This document shows positions 53,890-63,787 of a stretch of DNA of 64,000 bases, piece by piece. The notes below the pieces were generated by a model, which saw nothing but the letters and a program-made list of their open reading frames with translations, had not been told where the DNA came from and did no database searches. This DNA is from Bradyrhizobium sp. LHD-71 (GTDB taxonomy: Bacteria; Pseudomonadota; Alphaproteobacteria; Rhizobiales; Xanthobacteraceae): positions 1-64,000 of the forward strand of contig NZ_JAVIFX010000033.1 of the NCBI RefSeq assembly GCF_031157255.1. Reading direction: 5' to 3'. How positions within the stretch are numbered: position 1 is the first letter of the stretch; each line of letters starts with the position of its first letter. The position numbers and the translations under genes are program-made.

Positions 53890-55146
53890 ATGGGGTTCCG
53901 TGTGACGAATATAGCTGCGACCGCCAAGGCGTCCCCGATAGGGCCGGCGGCAGACGAACAAAGCAAGGCGGAGCAGTTGGTGGACGCTTTTCGTGCGGTT
54001 CGCGCGGAGACCGAGCGCCGCGCCGCTCCGCTTTCGGCCGAGGACCAACTTGTCCAGTCGATGCCCGACGCAAGTCCTGCGAAGTGGCACCGTGCGCACA
54101 CAACCTGGTTCTTCGAGCAGTTCCTGCTCGTGCCGCATGTCAGCGGCTACAAGCCCTTCCATGCGGACTTCGCCTTTCTCTTCAACTCATATTACGTCAC
54201 CGCCGGCCCGCGATATGCGCGCACGCACCGCGGCGTCGTCACGCGCCCCTCTGTCGCCGAAGTGGCGGCCTACCGTGCCCATGTCGATGCTGCCATGGAA
54301 ACGGCGCTGCGATCGGCGGACGACACCCTGCTCGCGACGCTGGCGCCATTGATCGAGGTCGGCATCAATCACGAGCAGCAGCATCAGGAGCTGATGCTCA
54401 CCGACGTCCTGCACGCTTTCTCGCTCAACCCTGTGGCACCGGCTTACGACCCACAATGGCGTTGGCCCACGTCCAAACGCAGCGGTGGTGCCCTCGATCT
54501 GCCGGAAGGCATTCACACCGTCGGCCACAGCGACGAAAGCTACTGCTTCGACAACGAGCGGCCAGCACACCGCGCGCTGGTCGGTCCGGTCAAGATCGCA
54601 CGCGACCTCGTCACCAACCGTGAGTGGCTCGCCTTCATGCAGGACGGCGGCTACGCCACCGCAACGCTCTGGCTGATGGACGGCTTGGCGACGGCGACAT
54701 CAGAGGAATGGAATGCACCCGGTCACTGGCGCGAGATCGACGGTGAATGGCACGTGATGACGCTGGCCGGGTTGAAAAAGCTCGATCCGGACGCGCCCGT
54801 CTGCCACGTCAGTTACTATGAGGCCGACGCGTTCGCGCGCTGGAGCGGCAAGCATCTTCCGACCGAAATGGAGTGGGAGGTGGCCACCCGCACGGGCCAG
54901 CTCAACGACGCCTTCGGCATCGTCTGGCAATGGACCCGCAGCGCCTATTCGCCCTACCCTGGCTATGCGGCCGTCGAAGGCGCGCTCGGCGAGTACAACG
55001 GCAAGTTCATGGTGAACCAGCTCGTGCTGCGCGGCAGCTCGCTGGCGACACCCGCCGGACACAGCCGCCTCACCTACCGCAATTTCTTTTATCCGCACCA
55101 GCGCTGGCAGTTCATGGGACTGCGGCTTGCGGATTACGGCTCCTGA
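53890..55146 (+). CDS. egtB: Ergothioneine biosynthesis sulfoxide synthase EgtB
   Basis: A 418-residue non-haem iron enzyme that joins a thiol (Cys or gamma-Glu-Cys) to hercynine. The N-terminal DinB-like domain holds the metal ligands in HRAHTTWFFE (H70) and INHEQQHQELMLTD (H161, H165). A formylglycine-generating-enzyme-type domain follows, with LVTNREWLAFMQDGGY, HLPTEMEWE and the GSSLATPAGHSRLTYRNFFYPHQRWQFMGLR end. The egtD gene follows after 40 bases. EgtC and EgtE are not encoded here. Confidence 0.95.
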   Translation: MGFRVTNIAATAKASPIGPAADEQSKAEQLVDAFRAVRAETERRAAPLSAEDQLVQSMPDASPAKWHRAHTTWFFEQFLLVPHVSGYKPFHADFAFLFNSYYVTAGPRYARTHRGVVTRPSVAEVAAYRAHVDAAMETALRSADDTLLATLAPLIEVGINHEQQHQELMLTDVLHAFSLNPVAPAYDPQWRWPTSKRSGGALDLPEGIHTVGHSDESYCFDNERPAHRALVGPVKIARDLVTNREWLAFMQDGGYATATLWLMDGLATATSEEWNAPGHWREIDGEWHVMTLAGLKKLDPDAPVCHVSYYEADAFARWSGKHLPTEMEWEVATRTGQLNDAFGIVWQWTRSAYSPYPGYAAVEGALGEYNGKFMVNQLVLRGSSLATPAGHSRLTYRNFFYPHQRWQFMGLRLADYGS

Positions 55147-55186
55147 ACCCTTCCATCATACGTCGTGTCGCATTGAGGACTCACGC

Positions 55187-56158
55187 ATGAATCTTCATAT
55201 CAATCGATTGCAACGCACGCCGCAGCGCGAGCAGCAGAATTCCGCATTTGCGCTCGATGCGCTGGAGGGCCTCACGCGAGCGCAGAAAAGCTTGTCGCCG
55301 AAATATTTCTACGACGCGACAGGCTCAAATCTGTTCGAGCAGATTACGCTGCTGCCGGAATACTATCCGACGCGGACCGAGCTCGGCATTTTGCGCGATC
55401 AGGGAGCCGATATCGCGGCGCTCATTCCGAAGGGCGCGGCCTTGGTCGAGTTCGGCGCGGGCGCGACCACCAAAGTTCGCCTGCTCTTGGAGAAGTGCTC
55501 GTTCGCCGCATATGTGCCGGTCGACATCTCCGGCGAGTTTCTCAAATCGCAAGCCAGCGGGTTGCGGAAGGATTTTCCGGAGCTGGCCGTGCATCCGGTA
55601 GCCGCGGATTTCACGCAAGGCTTCGAACTGCCGGCCGAGGTCCGCGAGCTGCCAAAGGTCGGCTTTTTTCCCGGCTCCACGCTCGGCAATTTTGAACCCG
55701 AGGAAGCATCACGCTTCCTTTGTCGGGCGGCAGAGATCCTCGGCAAGGGTGCGCTCCTGATTCTTGGCGTCGATCTCGAAAAGGATGAGAACTTGCTGCA
55801 AGCTGCCTACAACGATGCGGCGGGCGTCACTGCGCAGTTCAATCTCAACCTTCTGGTGCGGATGAATCGCGAGCTTGGAGCAAACTTCGACGTATCGTCG
55901 TTTGCGCACCGTGCGATCTACAATCGCGAAAAGCACCGCATCGAAATGCATCTCTTCAGCAGCAAGGCGCAGAAGGTGCGGCTGTGCGGACGGACGATCG
56001 CCTTTGCGGCCGGTGAAAGCATCCACACCGAGAACAGCTACAAGTACAGCGTCGCAAGGCTCGGCGCTCTTGCGCGCGCGTCGGGCTGGAGACTCGATAC
56101 GTCCTGGACCGACACGAACCGCATGTTCTCGGTTCATGCACTACGGGCGAATCTCTGA
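55187..56158 (+). CDS. egtD: L-histidine N(alpha)-methyltransferase EgtD
   Basis: A 323-residue SAM-dependent enzyme that trimethylates histidine to hercynine, the first step to ergothioneine. The motifs match: SLSPKYFYDATGSNLFEQITLLPEYYPTRTE, LVEFGAGATTKVRLLLE, GFFPGSTLGNFEPEEA and the C-terminal IHTENSYKYSV. The ATG at 55187 follows GAGGA by seven bases. Its end overlaps the convergent ltrA by 18 bases. Confidence 0.96.
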   Translation: MNLHINRLQRTPQREQQNSAFALDALEGLTRAQKSLSPKYFYDATGSNLFEQITLLPEYYPTRTELGILRDQGADIAALIPKGAALVEFGAGATTKVRLLLEKCSFAAYVPVDISGEFLKSQASGLRKDFPELAVHPVAADFTQGFELPAEVRELPKVGFFPGSTLGNFEPEEASRFLCRAAEILGKGALLILGVDLEKDENLLQAAYNDAAGVTAQFNLNLLVRMNRELGANFDVSSFAHRAIYNREKHRIEMHLFSSKAQKVRLCGRTIAFAAGESIHTENSYKYSVARLGALARASGWRLDTSWTDTNRMFSVHALRANL

Positions 56159-57346
56159 GGTCACCTCAAGCGTTCGTTTGTCGCCGATCGAGATCGCTTC
56201 CCACACGGCCACGATCAGCAGAATTGCGGTCGTGACCGATGACAGGATCAGCGGCGACAGCAGCCGGCCGACCGGCGCCACCACGATCAGCGCTGCAATC
56301 CCCACCAGATGCGACAGCTGCAGCCGGCCATGGATCGTGCGCTTGAACAGGATCACGCCCACAAGAAACAGCAACGGCCCACCGACGAGGCTCATCACCG
56401 CCTTCACATCCGAGTGTCCTGATGGATGGGCGAGCACAAGTTCGTCACCGACAGCGACCATGACGATGCCCGCGACGATCGGCATATGCAGATAGGTGTA
56501 CGCCAGCCGGGCGACCCGGCCCGGATTCTGCGCATGCGAAATGCTATGCGCGCCCGCCTCTGCGCCTTTATGGAAGTAGATCCACCACATCGCCAGGCTG
56601 CCGACGAAAGCGACAAGGAAAGCGCCGACCGCCTCTGGCGTCCAGGTAAGCTTGGAAAAGGTCGCGCCGGTCACAAGGATCGATTCGCCGAGCGCGATGA
56701 TGATGAAGAGCGCACACCGCTCTGCCATGTGACCGCCTTCAACGGTCCAGTCCTGCGCGGATGAGCGGCCAAGGCCCGGCGTCCAGAAGCCGGCCGCAGG
56801 CGACACATACTCGATCGCGAGCGCCAGCCCCCACAGCAGCAGGCGATTTTCGCCGTGGGCGAAACCTCCGGCAATCCAGAGAACGCCGCTCGCCGACAGC
56901 CAGACCAGAATGCGGAGGAAGTTGCACTTCAACGCCGGTTGCGTGTCGGGGACGGACAGGTACATGAAAAGCGTTCGGCCGACCTGCATCGCCGCAAACG
57001 CAATGCCAAAAGCAAGGCCGCGCTCCTCGAACGCTTTCGGAATGGATGTCGAGAGCACAAGGCCTGCCAGCATCAGCACGAAAAGGCCGATGCGTACCGG
57101 GGTCCGCTCGGGGTCGAGCCAGTTGGTGATCCACGACGTGAAGATCCAGACCCACCACACGGCCAGGAACAGGACAGCGACCTCGATCACGCCGAGCGGC
57201 GTGAAGTGTTCCAGCAGTGTGTGGGAGATCTGCGTGACCGCAAAGACGAACACGAGATCAAAGAACAGTTCGACATAAGTGACACGATGATGGCCGCCGG
57301 CCGCGCGCTCGCGCATCAGCGTGGCGCGGGTAGTCATGTCCGTCAT
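56141..57346 (-). CDS. ltrA: Low temperature requirement protein A (LtrA) family
   Basis: A 401-residue membrane protein with about ten to twelve helices. The N-terminus VTYVELFFDLVFVFAVTQISHTLLEH is the LtrA hallmark. The family was named for cold growth of Listeria, but the transport or other activity is not defined. It starts 12 bases after the bolA stop and may be cotranscribed with it; it converges on egtD. An in-frame ATG at 57337 is an alternative start. Confidence 0.92.
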   Translation of the reverse strand: MTDMTTRATLMRERAAGGHHRVTYVELFFDLVFVFAVTQISHTLLEHFTPLGVIEVAVLFLAVWWVWIFTSWITNWLDPERTPVRIGLFVLMLAGLVLSTSIPKAFEERGLAFGIAFAAMQVGRTLFMYLSVPDTQPALKCNFLRILVWLSASGVLWIAGGFAHGENRLLLWGLALAIEYVSPAAGFWTPGLGRSSAQDWTVEGGHMAERCALFIIIALGESILVTGATFSKLTWTPEAVGAFLVAFVGSLAMWWIYFHKGAEAGAHSISHAQNPGRVARLAYTYLHMPIVAGIVMVAVGDELVLAHPSGHSDVKAVMSLVGGPLLFLVGVILFKRTIHGRLQLSHLVGIAALIVVAPVGRLLSPLILSSVTTAILLIVAVWEAISIGDKRTLEVTSEIRP

Positions 57347-57358
57347 CGCCTGCTCGCG

Positions 57359-57595
57359 TTACTTTTCCGGCGCGCTGGTCTGCAGCGCCAGTGCATGCAA
57401 CACGCCGCCCATCTGGCCCTTCAGCGCCTGATAGACGATCTGATGCTGCTGCACGCGCGACTTGCCACGGAACGATTCGGAAATCACGGTCGCGGCATAG
57501 TGATCGCCATCGCCGGCCAGGTCGCGAATGGTAACTTCCGCGTCCGGGATCGCGGCCTTGATCATGCTTTCGATATCCCGGGCATCCATCGGCAT
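57359..57595 (-). CDS. bolA: BolA family protein
   Basis: A 78-residue BolA/IbaG-type protein, partner of the monothiol glutaredoxin in iron-sulfur handling. The core AAIPDAEVTIRDLAGDGDHYAATVISESFRGKSRVQQHQIVYQAL is intact with the conserved His of the FeS site. AGGAGG eight bases upstream decides the ATG at 57595. The divergent DUF427 gene starts 73 bases away. Confidence 0.96.
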   Translation of the reverse strand: MPMDARDIESMIKAAIPDAEVTIRDLAGDGDHYAATVISESFRGKSRVQQHQIVYQALKGQMGGVLHALALQTSAPEK

Positions 57596-57668
57596 CAGTG
57601 GGACCTCCTGTGATTGGACTTTACAGCCACTATATTCGCTTAAGGTTCCCTTGGACACAGGATGCATC

Positions 57669-58034
57669 ATGAAAACTCCCGGCCCCGATCACCCGATCAC
57701 GATTACACCAAATCCGCGGCGGGTCCGCGTCATCGTCGGCGGCAAGGTCGTTGCAGATACAACATCGGCGCTGGCGCTCAAGGAAGCGACCTATCCGGTC
57801 GTCAACTACATTCCGCGCGAGGACGCCGATATGTCGGTATTGAAGCCGACGGCACATTCAACGCACTGCCCCTACAAGGGCGACGCGCGCTACTTCAGCA
57901 TCGAGGTCGACGGCAAGTCGATCGAGAACGCGGTCTGGAGTTACGAGGATCCTTTTCCAGCGATGACCGGAATCACGAAATATCTCGCCTTCTATCCCAA
58001 CAAGGTCGACAAGATTGAAGAGCTGTCGGCGTAG
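57669..58034 (+). CDS. DUF427 domain-containing protein
   Basis: A 121-residue protein of the DUF427 family, containing RVRVIVGGKVVADTTSALALKEA, PVVNYIPREDADMSVL, HCPYKGDARYFSI and NAVWSYEDPFPAM. No function has been established; many such genes sit near nucleotide or stress genes. The ATG at 57669 follows AGGATGC. Confidence 0.93.
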   Translation: MKTPGPDHPITITPNPRRVRVIVGGKVVADTTSALALKEATYPVVNYIPREDADMSVLKPTAHSTHCPYKGDARYFSIEVDGKSIENAVWSYEDPFPAMTGITKYLAFYPNKVDKIEELSA

Positions 58035-58155
58035 GCTCTAGGGCCGTGGATGAGTGGGAAGCTGCGCCCGCCGGAGCCTGGAATGGGCAGCTTGCACCTG
58101 ACTGGCACCGAACCTGCATGAGGCCCGGGCGGGCTCACATGCAGGAAACCATCTC

Positions 58156-58242
58156 ATGTTCACAGGTATGGCAGGCCTTTTGGTGGGAATGGCGCTCACC
58201 CTCACGCTCCTGGTGGCGATTGCCGACATGGACGTGAGCTAG
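58156..58242 (+). CDS. Possible 28-residue membrane peptide
   Basis: [20 protein letters not shown] is followed by AIADMDVS: one hydrophobic helix with a short polar tail. AGGA lies nine bases upstream of the ATG. The stop overlaps the purL stop by three bases. It could be real or a chance ORF. The remaining part of the 204-base gap after the DUF427 gene shows no gene. Confidence 0.3.
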   Translation: MFTGMAGLLVGMALTLTLLVAIADMDVS

Positions 58243-60452
58243 GCCGTCTCGCCCCGCATGTAGGCAGGGAACCAGTGTTCGAACGTCCGCTTCAGGGTCG
58301 CGACCGCAACCGGATGTTCCCCGGCGACCGCGAGCGCGTCGCCGCCCGTGGCGCCGATCCGCACGCAGGGCACGCCGACAGCCGTGGTCTTGGTCAGGAT
58401 CGTTTCGACCTGATCCTCCGCCACCGTGATCACGTAGCGGCCCTGATCCTCACCGAACCACCAGGCGTGCGGGACGATTGACGGTGGCGGCGCGTCGAGC
58501 GTAGCGCCGATGTTGCCGGCGATTGCCATTTCGGCCAGCGCCACCAACAGACCGCCATCGGAGAGGTCGTGCACGGCTGTCGCAGTGCCCGCATGGATCA
58601 TGCCGCGTACCACTTCGCCATTGCGCCGCTCGGCGGCAAGATCGACCGGCGGCGGCGCACCCTCCTCGCGCCCACAGACCTCGCGCAGCCAGATCGATTG
58701 ACCGAGCCAGCCCTGCGTTTCGCCGATCAGGAGGATCGCCTCACCGGCGCGCTTGAAGGCGAGCGTCGCCGACTTGGTGAAGTCGTCGAGCAGGCCGACG
58801 CCGCCGATGGTCGGCGTCGGCAGAATGCCGCGGCCATTGGTTTCGTTGTACAGCGAGACGTTGCCGGACACGACGGGGAAATCGAGAACCTTGCAGGCCT
58901 CGGAAATGCCGCGCAGGCAGCCGACGAACTGGCCCATGATCTCAGGCCGCTCGGGATTGCCGAAGTTGAGATTGTCGGTCAGCGCCAGCGGGCGTCCGCC
59001 GACCGCAGTGATGTTGCGCCACGCCTCCGCCACCGCCTGCTTGCCACCCTCGAATGGATCCGCTTCGCAGTAGCGCGGCGTCACATCGGCGGTCAGCGCC
59101 AGCCCTTTCGGCCCGTCCAGCACCCGCACCACGGCGGCATCGCCGCCGGGGCGCTGCACCGTGTTACCGAGAATGACGTGGTCGTACTGCTCCCACACCC
59201 AGCGCCGCGAGCACATGTCGGGCGAAGCGATGATCTTCTCCAACGCATCGACGTTCGGCAGCGGAGCCTCGATATCACGCGCGTGGATGACCGGCAGCTT
59301 CGGCGTATCGATGAACGGGCGATTATAGACGGGCGCCTCGTCGCCAAGCTCCTTGATCGGAAGGTCGGCCATCACGTCGCCGCCGTGCTTGACGACGAAG
59401 CGTTTGGTCGGCGTCGTGTAGCCGACGACAGCGAAGTCGAGCCCCCATTTGCGGAAGATCGCCTCGGCCTCCTGCTCCTTCTCCGGCTTCAGCACCATGA
59501 GCATGCGCTCCTGGCTCTCCGACAGCATCATCTCGTAGGCGCTCATGCCGAGTTCGCGGGTGGGCACCTTGTCGAGATCGAGATCGACGCCGAGATCGCC
59601 CTTCGCGCCCATCTCTACCGCCGAACAGGTGAGGCCTGCAGCGCCCATGTCCTGGATCGCGATCACGCAATCCTTGCGCATGATCTCGAGGCAGGCTTCG
59701 AGCAACAGCTTTTCGGCAAACGGATCGCCGACTTGCACGGTCGGCCGCTTTTCCTCCGAGGAATCGTCGAATTCGGCGGACGCCATTGTTGCGCCGTGGA
59801 TGCCGTCGCGGCCGGTCTTCGAGCCGAGATAGACGATCGGCATATTCACGCCCGAGGCGGCCGCGTAGAAAATCTTGTCGCTCTCCGCGAGACCGACCGC
59901 CATTGCATTGACGAGGATGTTGCCGTCGTAGCGCGTGTGAAAGCGGACCTGGCCACCCACCGTCGGCACCCCGAACGAGTTGCCGTAGCCGCCGATGCCG
60001 GCGACGACACCTGACACGAGATGGCGCGTCTTCGGATGCGAGGGCGCTCCGAAGGAGAGCGCATTGAGGCAGGCGATCGGCCGCGCGCCCATGGTGAACA
60101 CGTCGCGCAGGATGCCGCCGACGCCAGTGGTGGCGCCCTGATACGGCTCGATGAAGCTCGGATGGTTATGGCTCTCCATCTTGAACACCACCGCCAGCCC
60201 GTCGCCGATGTCGATCACACCGGCGTTCTCGCCCGGACCCTGGATCACCCAGGGCGCCTTGGTCGGCAGTCCGCGCAGATGGATGCGGGACGACTTGTAC
60301 GAACAATGCTCGTTCCACATCGCCGAAAAGATGCCGAGCTCGGTGAAGCTCGGCACGCGACCGATCAGCTTCAGGATGCGCTCATATTCGTCCGGCTTCA
60401 GGCCGTGAGAGGCGACGAGATCGGGGGTGATTTGGGGCTCGTTCTTGCTCAT
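58239..60452 (-). CDS. purL: Phosphoribosylformylglycinamidine synthase subunit PurL
   Basis: A 737-residue small-type PurL, the ATP-binding subunit of FGAM synthase that works with PurQ and PurS. The motifs [67 protein letters not shown] and [16 protein letters not shown] are intact. It is normal in length. It is separated from purQ-purS by two genes of opposite direction. Confidence 0.98.
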   Translation of the reverse strand: MSKNEPQITPDLVASHGLKPDEYERILKLIGRVPSFTELGIFSAMWNEHCSYKSSRIHLRGLPTKAPWVIQGPGENAGVIDIGDGLAVVFKMESHNHPSFIEPYQGATTGVGGILRDVFTMGARPIACLNALSFGAPSHPKTRHLVSGVVAGIGGYGNSFGVPTVGGQVRFHTRYDGNILVNAMAVGLAESDKIFYAAASGVNMPIVYLGSKTGRDGIHGATMASAEFDDSSEEKRPTVQVGDPFAEKLLLEACLEIMRKDCVIAIQDMGAAGLTCSAVEMGAKGDLGVDLDLDKVPTRELGMSAYEMMLSESQERMLMVLKPEKEQEAEAIFRKWGLDFAVVGYTTPTKRFVVKHGGDVMADLPIKELGDEAPVYNRPFIDTPKLPVIHARDIEAPLPNVDALEKIIASPDMCSRRWVWEQYDHVILGNTVQRPGGDAAVVRVLDGPKGLALTADVTPRYCEADPFEGGKQAVAEAWRNITAVGGRPLALTDNLNFGNPERPEIMGQFVGCLRGISEACKVLDFPVVSGNVSLYNETNGRGILPTPTIGGVGLLDDFTKSATLAFKRAGEAILLIGETQGWLGQSIWLREVCGREEGAPPPVDLAAERRNGEVVRGMIHAGTATAVHDLSDGGLLVALAEMAIAGNIGATLDAPPPSIVPHAWWFGEDQGRYVITVAEDQVETILTKTTAVGVPCVRIGATGGDALAVAGEHPVAVATLKRTFEHWFPAYMRGETA

Positions 60453-60673
60453 CAGTCCCTGTCATTTCGGGCGGGTAGGCCTCCACATTCCAGGTTCGCG
60501 AGACCTGGAACATCAGCCTGGAAAGGCCCTTACTGCACGTCGAGCCCTGCAACCGCAAGCGTCCGTTGCGCGCAAATCACACTCCAGATCCGCAAATCCG
60601 GCGCCATTGCCTCCGGTGGCCGGAAGCCTCTAAGACGGGCTCGAAACCCATTGCGCCGTCAAGGAGATCCGTC

Positions 60674-61144
60674 GTGAATGCCGTTCCTCAAAATGCCGTT
60701 CCCCGCCACGACGGGGCCGTCCAGGCGGCCTCCGGCGAATTCGCCGGCTGGTGGACCTGGACCCGCGATCATTTCGAGGTCGCCAACGGTCCATTCTGGC
60801 ACCGGGAGGAGAACGGCCAGATCCGGTGCGCGTTCCGCCTCGAAAAGAAGCACATCAACGGCTCGGGCGCCGTGCATGGCGGCTGCCTCATGACGTTCGC
60901 CGACTACTGCCTGTTTGCGCTCGGTAACAAGGCGCTCGAGGGCGGACGCGGCGTGACGCTATCGTTCTCCTCGGAATTCATCGATGCGGCGTATGAAGGC
61001 GAATTGATCGAGGGACATGGCGAGGTGGTGCGCGCGGGCCGCTCGATCGTATTCCTGCGCGGGACTCTCACCAGCACCGGGCGGCCGATCTTGAGCTTTT
61101 CGGGCACGGTGAAACGGATCAACGCGCCGCGGAAGCCGGCCTAG
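60674..61144 (+). CDS. PaaI-family hotdog thioesterase
   Basis: A 156-residue hotdog thioesterase. The acyl-CoA binding and catalytic region NGSGAVHGGCLMTFADYCLF is typical of the PaaI family, followed by SFSSEFIDAAYEGELIEGHGEVV. The GTG at 60674 is supported by AAGGAG 8 bases upstream; a longer reading from 60566 is not family-like. The substrate is unknown. The 221-base gap to purL holds TTCCAGGT and ACCTGGAA (60488-60510) as a possible hairpin, but no gene. Confidence 0.9.
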   Translation: MNAVPQNAVPRHDGAVQAASGEFAGWWTWTRDHFEVANGPFWHREENGQIRCAFRLEKKHINGSGAVHGGCLMTFADYCLFALGNKALEGGRGVTLSFSSEFIDAAYEGELIEGHGEVVRAGRSIVFLRGTLTSTGRPILSFSGTVKRINAPRKPA

Positions 61145-61165
61145 CGCAAGACTTCGGCGGAGAAC

Positions 61166-61993
61166 ATGCAGCAGCGCGACCCGTTCGCAGATTATCTGAC
61201 ACGCTGGCGTCTCGTGCCGGACGGCGCGCCGATCGTCACGCCCAGAGCGCAGCTCCTTCCTGTGCGCCGGAATGGCGAACCGGCGATGCTCAAGGTCTCC
61301 ACCGAACCGGAAGAGATGTTCGGCGCGCGGCTGATGAGCTGGTGGAACGGCGAAGGCGCAGCGCGCGTGCTGGCCTGCGAGAACTGGGGGCTACTGCTCG
61401 AGCGGGCGACGACGGGACGCGCTTTGTCCGATCTCGTGCGCGGCGGACAGGATGATGAGGCAAGCCGGATCACCTGCCGTGTCATCGCCCAGTTGCACGC
61501 GCCGCGGCGCGAACCACCGCCCGATCTCGTGCCACTGGCACACTGGTTTCGCGATCTGACCGAAGCCCCGCAGGAGGGATTGCTGGCGCGCGCCAAGGCG
61601 CTGGCGCTTGTCCTTCTGTCGGAGCCGCATCAGCCGACGGTCCTGCACGGCGACATCCACCACGACAACATCCTGGATTTTGGCGAACGCGGCTGGCTCG
61701 TCATCGATCCGAAGCGGCTGATCGGCGACCGCTATTTCGACTACACGAACCTGTTCTGCAATCCGGATTTGGCGTCTGCGACAAATCCAGAGCAGTTCGC
61801 GCATCGCCTCGCAATCGTGTCCGAGGCCGCTGGCCTCGACCGCACGCGGCTGCTGCAATGGCTACTCGCGTGGTGCGGGCTTTCAGCCGTCTGGTGCCTG
61901 AACGATCCTCAGAGCATCGACGTCACCGACAAGGACAGATTGGACATCGATCTGAAAGTCGCCGAGCTGGCCGCAACCGAGCTCGATCGCTGA
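61166..61993 (+). CDS. APH(6)-like small-molecule kinase
   Basis: A 275-residue kinase of the aminoglycoside/hydroxyurea antibiotic kinase family (streptomycin 6-kinase-like). The catalytic loop is in VLHGDIHHDNILDF and the metal Asp in VIDPKRLIGDRYFDYTNLF. It may phosphorylate an aminoglycoside-like or other metabolite; being in a chromosomal housekeeping context argues against dedicated resistance. It starts 22 bases after the thioesterase and converges on purQ. Confidence 0.85.
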   Translation: MQQRDPFADYLTRWRLVPDGAPIVTPRAQLLPVRRNGEPAMLKVSTEPEEMFGARLMSWWNGEGAARVLACENWGLLLERATTGRALSDLVRGGQDDEASRITCRVIAQLHAPRREPPPDLVPLAHWFRDLTEAPQEGLLARAKALALVLLSEPHQPTVLHGDIHHDNILDFGERGWLVIDPKRLIGDRYFDYTNLFCNPDLASATNPEQFAHRLAIVSEAAGLDRTRLLQWLLAWCGLSAVWCLNDPQSIDVTDKDRLDIDLKVAELAATELDR

Positions 61994-61998
61994 AAGGG

Positions 61999-62700
61999 CT
62001 ATGCCGCGCTTTTCAGATGCTCGGCAAGGCCGGCAAACAGCCCGCGCCCGTCGGTGCAGCCCATGATGTCTTCGACGTGGTTTTCCGGATGGGGCATCAT
62101 CCCAAGCACATTGCCCTTCTCGCTGACGATGCCGGCAATGGAGTTGGTGGCGCCGTTGATGTTGGAATCCTCGCCGAGCTCGCCCTCCGGCGAGCAATAG
62201 CGGTAGAGCACTCGCCCCTCGCCCTCGAGACGTTTGACGGTTTCATCGTCCGCTTCGTAGTTGCCTTCGCCATGGGCGACCGGCACGCGGATCACCTGTC
62301 CGGCGTTGTAGCCGCGAGTAAACGGCGAATCCGAGCGCTCGACACGCAGATGGACATCCTTGCAGATGAACTTCAGTCTCGAGTTGCGCATCAGCACGCC
62401 CGGCAAAAGCCCCGCCTCACAGAGGATCTGGAAGCCATTGCAGACGCCGAGCACAAGCCCGCCTTGCGCGGCATGGGTGCGGACCGCATCCATAATCGGC
62501 GCTCGCGCAGCAATCGCGCCACAGCGCAGATAATCGCCATAAGAAAAGCCGCCGGGCACGACCACGAGGTCGGTGTCCGCCGGCAACGCCGTGTCCGCGT
62601 GCCAGACCATTGCCGGTTCGCGACCCGAGGCGAGCGTCAGCGCGCGCGCCATATCCTGTTCGCGATTGATTCCCGGAAACACGAGAACTGCGGATTTCAT
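61999..62700 (-). CDS. purQ: Phosphoribosylformylglycinamidine synthase subunit PurQ
   Basis: A 233-residue class I glutamine amidotransferase giving ammonia to PurL. The catalytic Cys is in [12 protein letters not shown] and the His/Glu pair in [11 protein letters not shown]. It starts [21 protein letters not shown]. It lies 7 bases downstream of purS. Confidence 0.98.
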   Translation of the reverse strand: MKSAVLVFPGINREQDMARALTLASGREPAMVWHADTALPADTDLVVVPGGFSYGDYLRCGAIAARAPIMDAVRTHAAQGGLVLGVCNGFQILCEAGLLPGVLMRNSRLKFICKDVHLRVERSDSPFTRGYNAGQVIRVPVAHGEGNYEADDETVKRLEGEGRVLYRYCSPEGELGEDSNINGATNSIAGIVSEKGNVLGMMPHPENHVEDIMGCTDGRGLFAGLAEHLKSAA

Positions 62701-62707
62701 CGGTCCC

Positions 62708-62950
62708 CTAGCCCACGACCTCGACGCGATAATTCTCGATCACCGTGTTCGCCAGCAGCTTGTCGGCAGCGTCCTTCAGCGCCGCCTCCGCTTTGGCCTT
62801 GTCGGCACCGGCGATCTCGATGTCGAACACCTTGCCCTGCCGGACGCTGGCGATGCCGTCGACCCCGAGCGACTTCAAGGCTCCCTCGATCGCCTTGCCC
62901 TGCGGATCGAGAATTCCGGATTTCAACGTAACGGTGACGCGCGCTTTCAT
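62708..62950 (-). CDS. purS: Phosphoribosylformylglycinamidine synthase subunit PurS
   Basis: An 80-residue structural subunit linking PurQ to Pur[43 protein letters not shown]. The ATG starts 9 bases after the purC stop, so purC-purS-purQ is one unit. Confidence 0.97.
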   Translation of the reverse strand: MKARVTVTLKSGILDPQGKAIEGALKSLGVDGIASVRQGKVFDIEIAGADKAKAEAALKDAADKLLANTVIENYRVEVVG

Positions 62951-62959
62951 GTCCGTTAA

Positions 62960-63727
62960 TCAGCCCTTAACCAGCACCGGGCCGGTTCCCGTCGGACGCT
63001 CGTTCTCGGCCATGATACCGAGACGCTTTGCGACTTCAGTATAAGCCTCGAGCAGCCCGCCGAGGTCGCGACGGAAGCGGTCCTTGTCGAGCTTTTCGTT
63101 CGACTTGATGTCCCACAGCCGGCAGGAGTCCGGCGAAATTTCGTCGGCGACGACGATCCGCATCATCTCGTTCTCGAACAGACGGCCGCATTCCATCTTG
63201 AAGTCGACGAGACGAATGCCGATGCCGAGGAACAGGCCGGACAGGAAGTCGTTCACACGGATCGCCAACGCCATGATGTCGTCGATCTCCTGCGGCGTCG
63301 CCCAGCCGAACGCGGTGATGTGCTCCTCGGAGACCATCGGATCGTTGAGCTGGTCGTTCTTGTAGTAGAACTCGATGATCGAGCGCGGCAACTGCGTGCC
63401 CTCCTCGATCCCGAGCCGCTGCGACAAAGAGCCCGCTGCGACGTTACGCACCACCACCTCCAGCGGCACGATCTCGACCTCGCGAATCAGCTGCTCGCGC
63501 ATGTTGAGGCGGCGGATGAAATGGGTCGGCACGCCGATGTCGTTCAGGTGTTGAAAGACATATTCCGAGATCCGGTTGTTGAGGACGCCCTTACCCTCGA
63601 TCACCTGGTGCTTCTTGGCGTTGTAAGCGGTCGCATCGTCCTTGAAGTGCTGGATCAGGGTGCCCGGCTCCGGGCCTTCATACAGAACCTTCGCCTTGCC
63701 TTCGTAGATGCGACGCCGACGGCTCAT
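62960..63727 (-). CDS. purC: Phosphoribosylaminoimidazole-succinocarboxamide synthase
   Basis: A 255-residue SAICAR synthetase. It contains [43 protein letters not shown], then [20 protein letters not shown] and [10 protein letters not shown]. The family-typical start is the ATG at 63727; in-frame starts at 63757 and a GTG at 63787 would add up to 20 residues but have no better ribosome site. It is the first gene of purC-purS-purQ. Confidence 0.96.
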   Translation of the reverse strand: MSRRRRIYEGKAKVLYEGPEPGTLIQHFKDDATAYNAKKHQVIEGKGVLNNRISEYVFQHLNDIGVPTHFIRRLNMREQLIREVEIVPLEVVVRNVAAGSLSQRLGIEEGTQLPRSIIEFYYKNDQLNDPMVSEEHITAFGWATPQEIDDIMALAIRVNDFLSGLFLGIGIRLVDFKMECGRLFENEMMRIVVADEISPDSCRLWDIKSNEKLDKDRFRRDLGGLLEAYTEVAKRLGIMAENERPTGTGPVLVKG

Positions 63728-63787
63728 TGGGATGTACCGTGTGTTGTTGAAGTCCATGGATTGGGTGTTGCTCCGCTTATTGGACAC

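Noticed and set aside
58569..60014. A 481-residue plus-strand reading opposite purL
   Set aside because: Purely antisense to purL, with no motif of its own.
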